DNA of 7,005 bases from an uncultured Collinsella sp. (GTDB taxonomy: Bacteria; Actinomycetota; Coriobacteriia; Coriobacteriales; Coriobacteriaceae): NCBI GenBank assembly GCA_902468045.1, contig CABQXG010000065.1, positions 1 to 7,005 on the forward strand. Reading direction: 5' to 3'. Both the position numbers and the translations under genes were made by a program. Each line of letters opens with the position of its first letter. Positions within the stretch are counted from its first letter, which is position 1. Positions 4,967 to 7,005 of this stretch are shown here, one piece after another. The notes beneath the pieces are model-generated. The model saw nothing but the letters and a program-made list of their open reading frames with translations. It ran no database searches and was not told where the DNA came from.

Positions 4967-5674
4967 ATGGCAGACGCAGAGAGCAACCTCGTTCCCTCCG
5001 AAGCAGCCGACCAGGTCGAGGTCGCGCTCGAGGAGCAGGCCGCGGCCGACGACGGCATCCTGTACCTCAACGAGTACCAGTACGAAAACGACCTGGTCAC
5101 CGACTTTGCGCGCCTGGTCGCCTCGCCCAGGCGCCGTGGCTCCCTGTACGTCGCCGCCGCGATTGCCGCGCTCATCGGCGTCGGCATGTTGGTGGCCGGC
5201 GGCAGCTGGATCAAGTTCGGCGTCGTGCTGATCGTGTTCGGCGCCTTTTTGGCCTGGTGGAGCAAGAACCTGCACCACACCCTCGCCCGCGACTTTATCG
5301 ACGCCGTCGAGGCCGACGAGTCCATGGGCGGCCGCTATCGCCGCGTCGCCGCCAACGAGGACGGCCTGATGGTTTGGGGCAAGAGCGGCAAGTCGCAGTT
5401 CTTCCCGTTTGAAAAGCTCGACCACGTGCTCGACGGCGAGCGCATCTTTGTGGCCATGTTCGCCGACCAGGGCGTGACGATCCCTAAGGACACCTTCGTC
5501 CGCGGCGATGCCGAGCAGTTCGGCCCCTTCCTCAAGGCCCGTATCAACAAAAAACTCCGCATCGAGACCAAGAAGAAGAAAATGAAGGCCGAGAAGGCCG
5601 CCGCCGAGGCCAAGCAGGGCGACAAGCCTCAGGAGACCAAGCGCAAGCAGAAGAAGAACAAGAAGAAGCGCTAA
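4967..5674 (+). CDS. YcxB-like two-helix membrane protein
   Basis: The 235 residues are an acidic N-terminus (1-30), a short segment DDGILYLNEYQYENDLVTDF (28-47), two hydrophobic helices (about 60-78 and 82-98), a cytoplasmic-type domain (about 100-190), and a highly basic Lys-rich tail (about 190-235) with Ala/Glu-rich helix character. The pattern of the domain resembles the YcxB family: an N-terminal hairpin of membrane helices, a strand such as EDGLMVWGKSGKSQFFPFEKL, then IFVAMFADQGVTIPKDTF with the typical I-P-K-x-x-F near the end. The family's biochemical role is not established. TAGGAG (4951-4956) lies 10 bases ahead of the ATG, with AAAGAG nearer. The gene diverges from dnaX. The Lys tail could bind acidic lipid or nucleic acid, but that is speculation. 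Confidence 0.8.
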   Translation: MADAESNLVPSEAADQVEVALEEQAAADDGILYLNEYQYENDLVTDFARLVASPRRRGSLYVAAAIAALIGVGMLVAGGSWIKFGVVLIVFGAFLAWWSKNLHHTLARDFIDAVEADESMGGRYRRVAANEDGLMVWGKSGKSQFFPFEKLDHVLDGERIFVAMFADQGVTIPKDTFVRGDAEQFGPFLKARINKKLRIETKKKKMKAEKAAAEAKQGDKPQETKRKQKKNKKKR

Positions 5675-5729
5675 GGCCAAGCCAGACAGGCAGCCTCGCA
5701 TCCCGCTATCCTCCCCATGCACCCGAGCG

Positions 5730-5738
5730 TGCTACACT
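5730..5738 (+). promoter_or_regulatory. Candidate extended -10 promoter for the kinase gene
   Basis: TGCTACACT fits TG-n-TACACT, with no clear -35 at 17 bases. Initiation near 5745 would leave a leader of about 75 bases. No terminator was seen after the YcxB-like gene, so the kinase may also be read from upstream across the 144-base gap. Confidence 0.4.
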
Positions 5739-5818
5739 AGCAGCATCTATGCCACCGCGAACGGCTCGGCCCCGCGCCCGCCGCTCGCAAACGAACTTTA
5801 AACGCACGAGGGTTGGCC

Positions 5819-7005
5819 ATGCCGCTTTTCTCGCAACATACCGCCCGGTTCTCGCCGGACGTTCCTTTGGAGGGCACCAGCTCTCGCGAGCTGCTCAAGC
5901 GGTACCAGCCGCTCGAGACACTTGCGACCGGCGGTTTTGGCTCCATCGAGATCTGCCGCGACACGCACCTGCGCCGCCGCGTCGCCATTAAGCGCATCCC
6001 CCTTATCAACGGTGCCGGCATGCCCGCCAGCGACATCATGGATGTCCTGCGCGAGGCGCACACCGCCGCCATGCTTCAACATCCCAATATCGTGCAGGTC
6101 ATCGACTTTACGCACGACACAGCCTATGCCTACCTGGTTATGGAATATGTCGATGGCATGTCGCTGGCCGAGTTTTTGCACCGCGTGGACGGCCACTCAC
6201 TTACCTTTGACGAGGCCGCGGCCATTGCCGATGCCCTGGGCCAGGCGCTCACCTTCGCCCATAGTAATGGCGTACTCCACCTGGACATTAAGCCCGCCAA
6301 CGTGCTCATCGACCACTCGGGCAATGTAAAGCTCACCGACTTTGGCATGGCGCGGCTGTCGTCCGCCGGTGGCTTTGGCGGCTCGTGCGGCGGCACCATC
6401 GGCTACATGCCGCCCGAGCAGCTCGATATCGAGACCGGCACGGTCGACGAGCGCGCCGATGTCTTTGCCCTCGCCTGTGTGATCTACGAGGGCCTGTGCG
6501 GCAGCGCTCCCTTTATGGCGGCCACGCCCGCCGACTCGCTCGACCGCATCATCGGCGGCGCCACCTATCCCAGCGAGCTGATACCACACTTCCCCCCGGG
6601 AGCCGAGGCCGCGCTCATGAGCGCGCTCTCCCCCATGCCGCAGGACCGCCCCAACAGCATCGAGGCATTTTGCGACCAGCTCCTTGCCGGTCTGGGCAGC
6701 GTGCGCGAGGGCCGTCGCAGCCTGGAGCAAATGGTTGGCGAGCTTTCGGATGACGAGCAGGAGCTCGACGGTATCGAGCCGTCGCACTACGAGGACGACG
6801 CCATCGAGGTCGACCCCGCACTCGGCTGGGCGGGCACGCGCTGGAGCCATGCGCGCGACTACACCATGCGCATTATCTCGGCGCTAACGTGCGGCACCTT
6901 TAGCTTTTTGCTGATGCAAACGGCCGGGGTCGCGGCGCTTCCCGGCCTGGTCATTGCGGCCATCGCGATCGGCGCGGCGGCTGGCCTGGCCCCCCAGATT
7001 GGCTC
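5819..7005 (+). CDS. Hanks-type serine/threonine protein kinase with C-terminal membrane segments (partial, right edge)
   Basis: The ATG at 5819 follows GAGGG (5808-5812) at 6 bases. 395 codons are visible and the frame is open at the edge. Kinase landmarks in order are the glycine loop LATGGFGSI (35-43), catalytic lysine K58 in VAIKRI, alpha-C glutamate E79, hinge MEYVDG (108-113), catalytic loop HLDIKPANV (154-162), DFG (174-176), PPE (198-200), and the DVFALACVIYE helix with D214. Arg before the catalytic Asp is Leu (HLD), so this is a non-RD kinase. The first glycine of the loop is Ala. After the domain (to about 290) come an acidic linker (about 295-345) and at least two hydrophobic segments (about 352-371 and 374-392). 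The kinase therefore appears to be cytoplasmic and membrane-tethered. All catalytic residues are present. Substrates are unknown, and further domains may lie past the edge. Confidence 0.93.
   Translation, partial: MPLFSQHTARFSPDVPLEGTSSRELLKRYQPLETLATGGFGSIEICRDTHLRRRVAIKRIPLINGAGMPASDIMDVLREAHTAAMLQHPNIVQVIDFTHDTAYAYLVMEYVDGMSLAEFLHRVDGHSLTFDEAAAIADALGQALTFAHSNGVLHLDIKPANVLIDHSGNVKLTDFGMARLSSAGGFGGSCGGTIGYMPPEQLDIETGTVDERADVFALACVIYEGLCGSAPFMAATPADSLDRIIGGATYPSELIPHFPPGAEAALMSALSPMPQDRPNSIEAFCDQLLAGLGSVREGRRSLEQMVGELSDDEQELDGIEPSHYEDDAIEVDPALGWAGTRWSHARDYTMRIISALTCGTFSFLLMQTAGVAALPGLVIAAIAIGAAAGLAPQIG

Noticed and set aside
4852..5325. In-frame extension of dnaX by 158 codons upstream of the ATG at 4851.
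   Set aside because: The added sequence does not resemble DnaX and lies antisense to the well-supported YcxB-like gene. The ATG at 4851 has a strong ribosome site and gives the family's expected N-terminus.
5749..5991. Plus-strand open frame overlapping the start of the kinase gene.
   Set aside because: It is out of frame with the kinase and has no ribosome site. Its Arg-rich product reads through the kinase domain in another frame.

Overview
The window reads as a chromosomal stretch of a GC-rich actinobacterium, most likely a Coriobacteriia member of the Collinsella type. That assignment is inferred from the style of the proteins (an Ala/Pro-rich extended DnaX, a YcxB-like membrane protein, a membrane-linked Hanks kinase), from coding GC that reaches well over 60% in sampled stretches, and from strong GGAGG-type ribosome sites. 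It was not confirmed by any database search.

Layout, left to right. (1) 1-372, minus: the 5' part of an unrecognised exported or membrane-anchored protein that runs off the left edge. (2) 373-617: a 245-base intergenic region rich in small repeats and dyads, with two terminator-like hairpins and a probable extended -10 promoter. (3) 618-1548, minus: recR preceded by its usual partner, the YbaB/EbfC nucleoid protein gene. (4) 1549-1887: a 339-base non-coding region with a 20-bp palindrome plus an extra half-site, interlocked inverted repeats and a foldable ybaB leader. (5) 1888-2361, plus: a small single-pass membrane protein of unknown function, visibly AT-richer than its neighbours. (6) 2383-4851, minus: dnaX (DNA polymerase III gamma/tau), 822 codons. 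(7) 4852-4966: a divergent promoter region. (8) 4967-5674, plus: a two-helix membrane protein of YcxB type. (9) 5819-7005, plus: a Hanks-type Ser/Thr kinase with membrane segments, cut by the right edge.

dnaX, ybaB and recR form the familiar replication/repair neighbourhood: the clamp-loader ATPase, a nucleoid-associated protein, and the RecFOR-pathway mediator. Here the usual dnaX-ybaB-recR order is kept on the minus strand, but an oppositely oriented small membrane-protein gene with its own regulatory region lies between dnaX and ybaB. The two plus-strand genes at the right look like an envelope protein and a signalling kinase that are transcribed away from dnaX.

No CRISPR array, tRNA, rRNA, recognised insertion sequence or defence system is visible. 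The points most worth a second look are the insertion between dnaX and ybaB with its compact dyad-rich control region, the pair of near-identical GTTGCRCAAC palindromes upstream of the left-edge gene, and the repeated Pro-Trp motifs plus an internal SSB-tip-like acidic motif in the DnaX linker.
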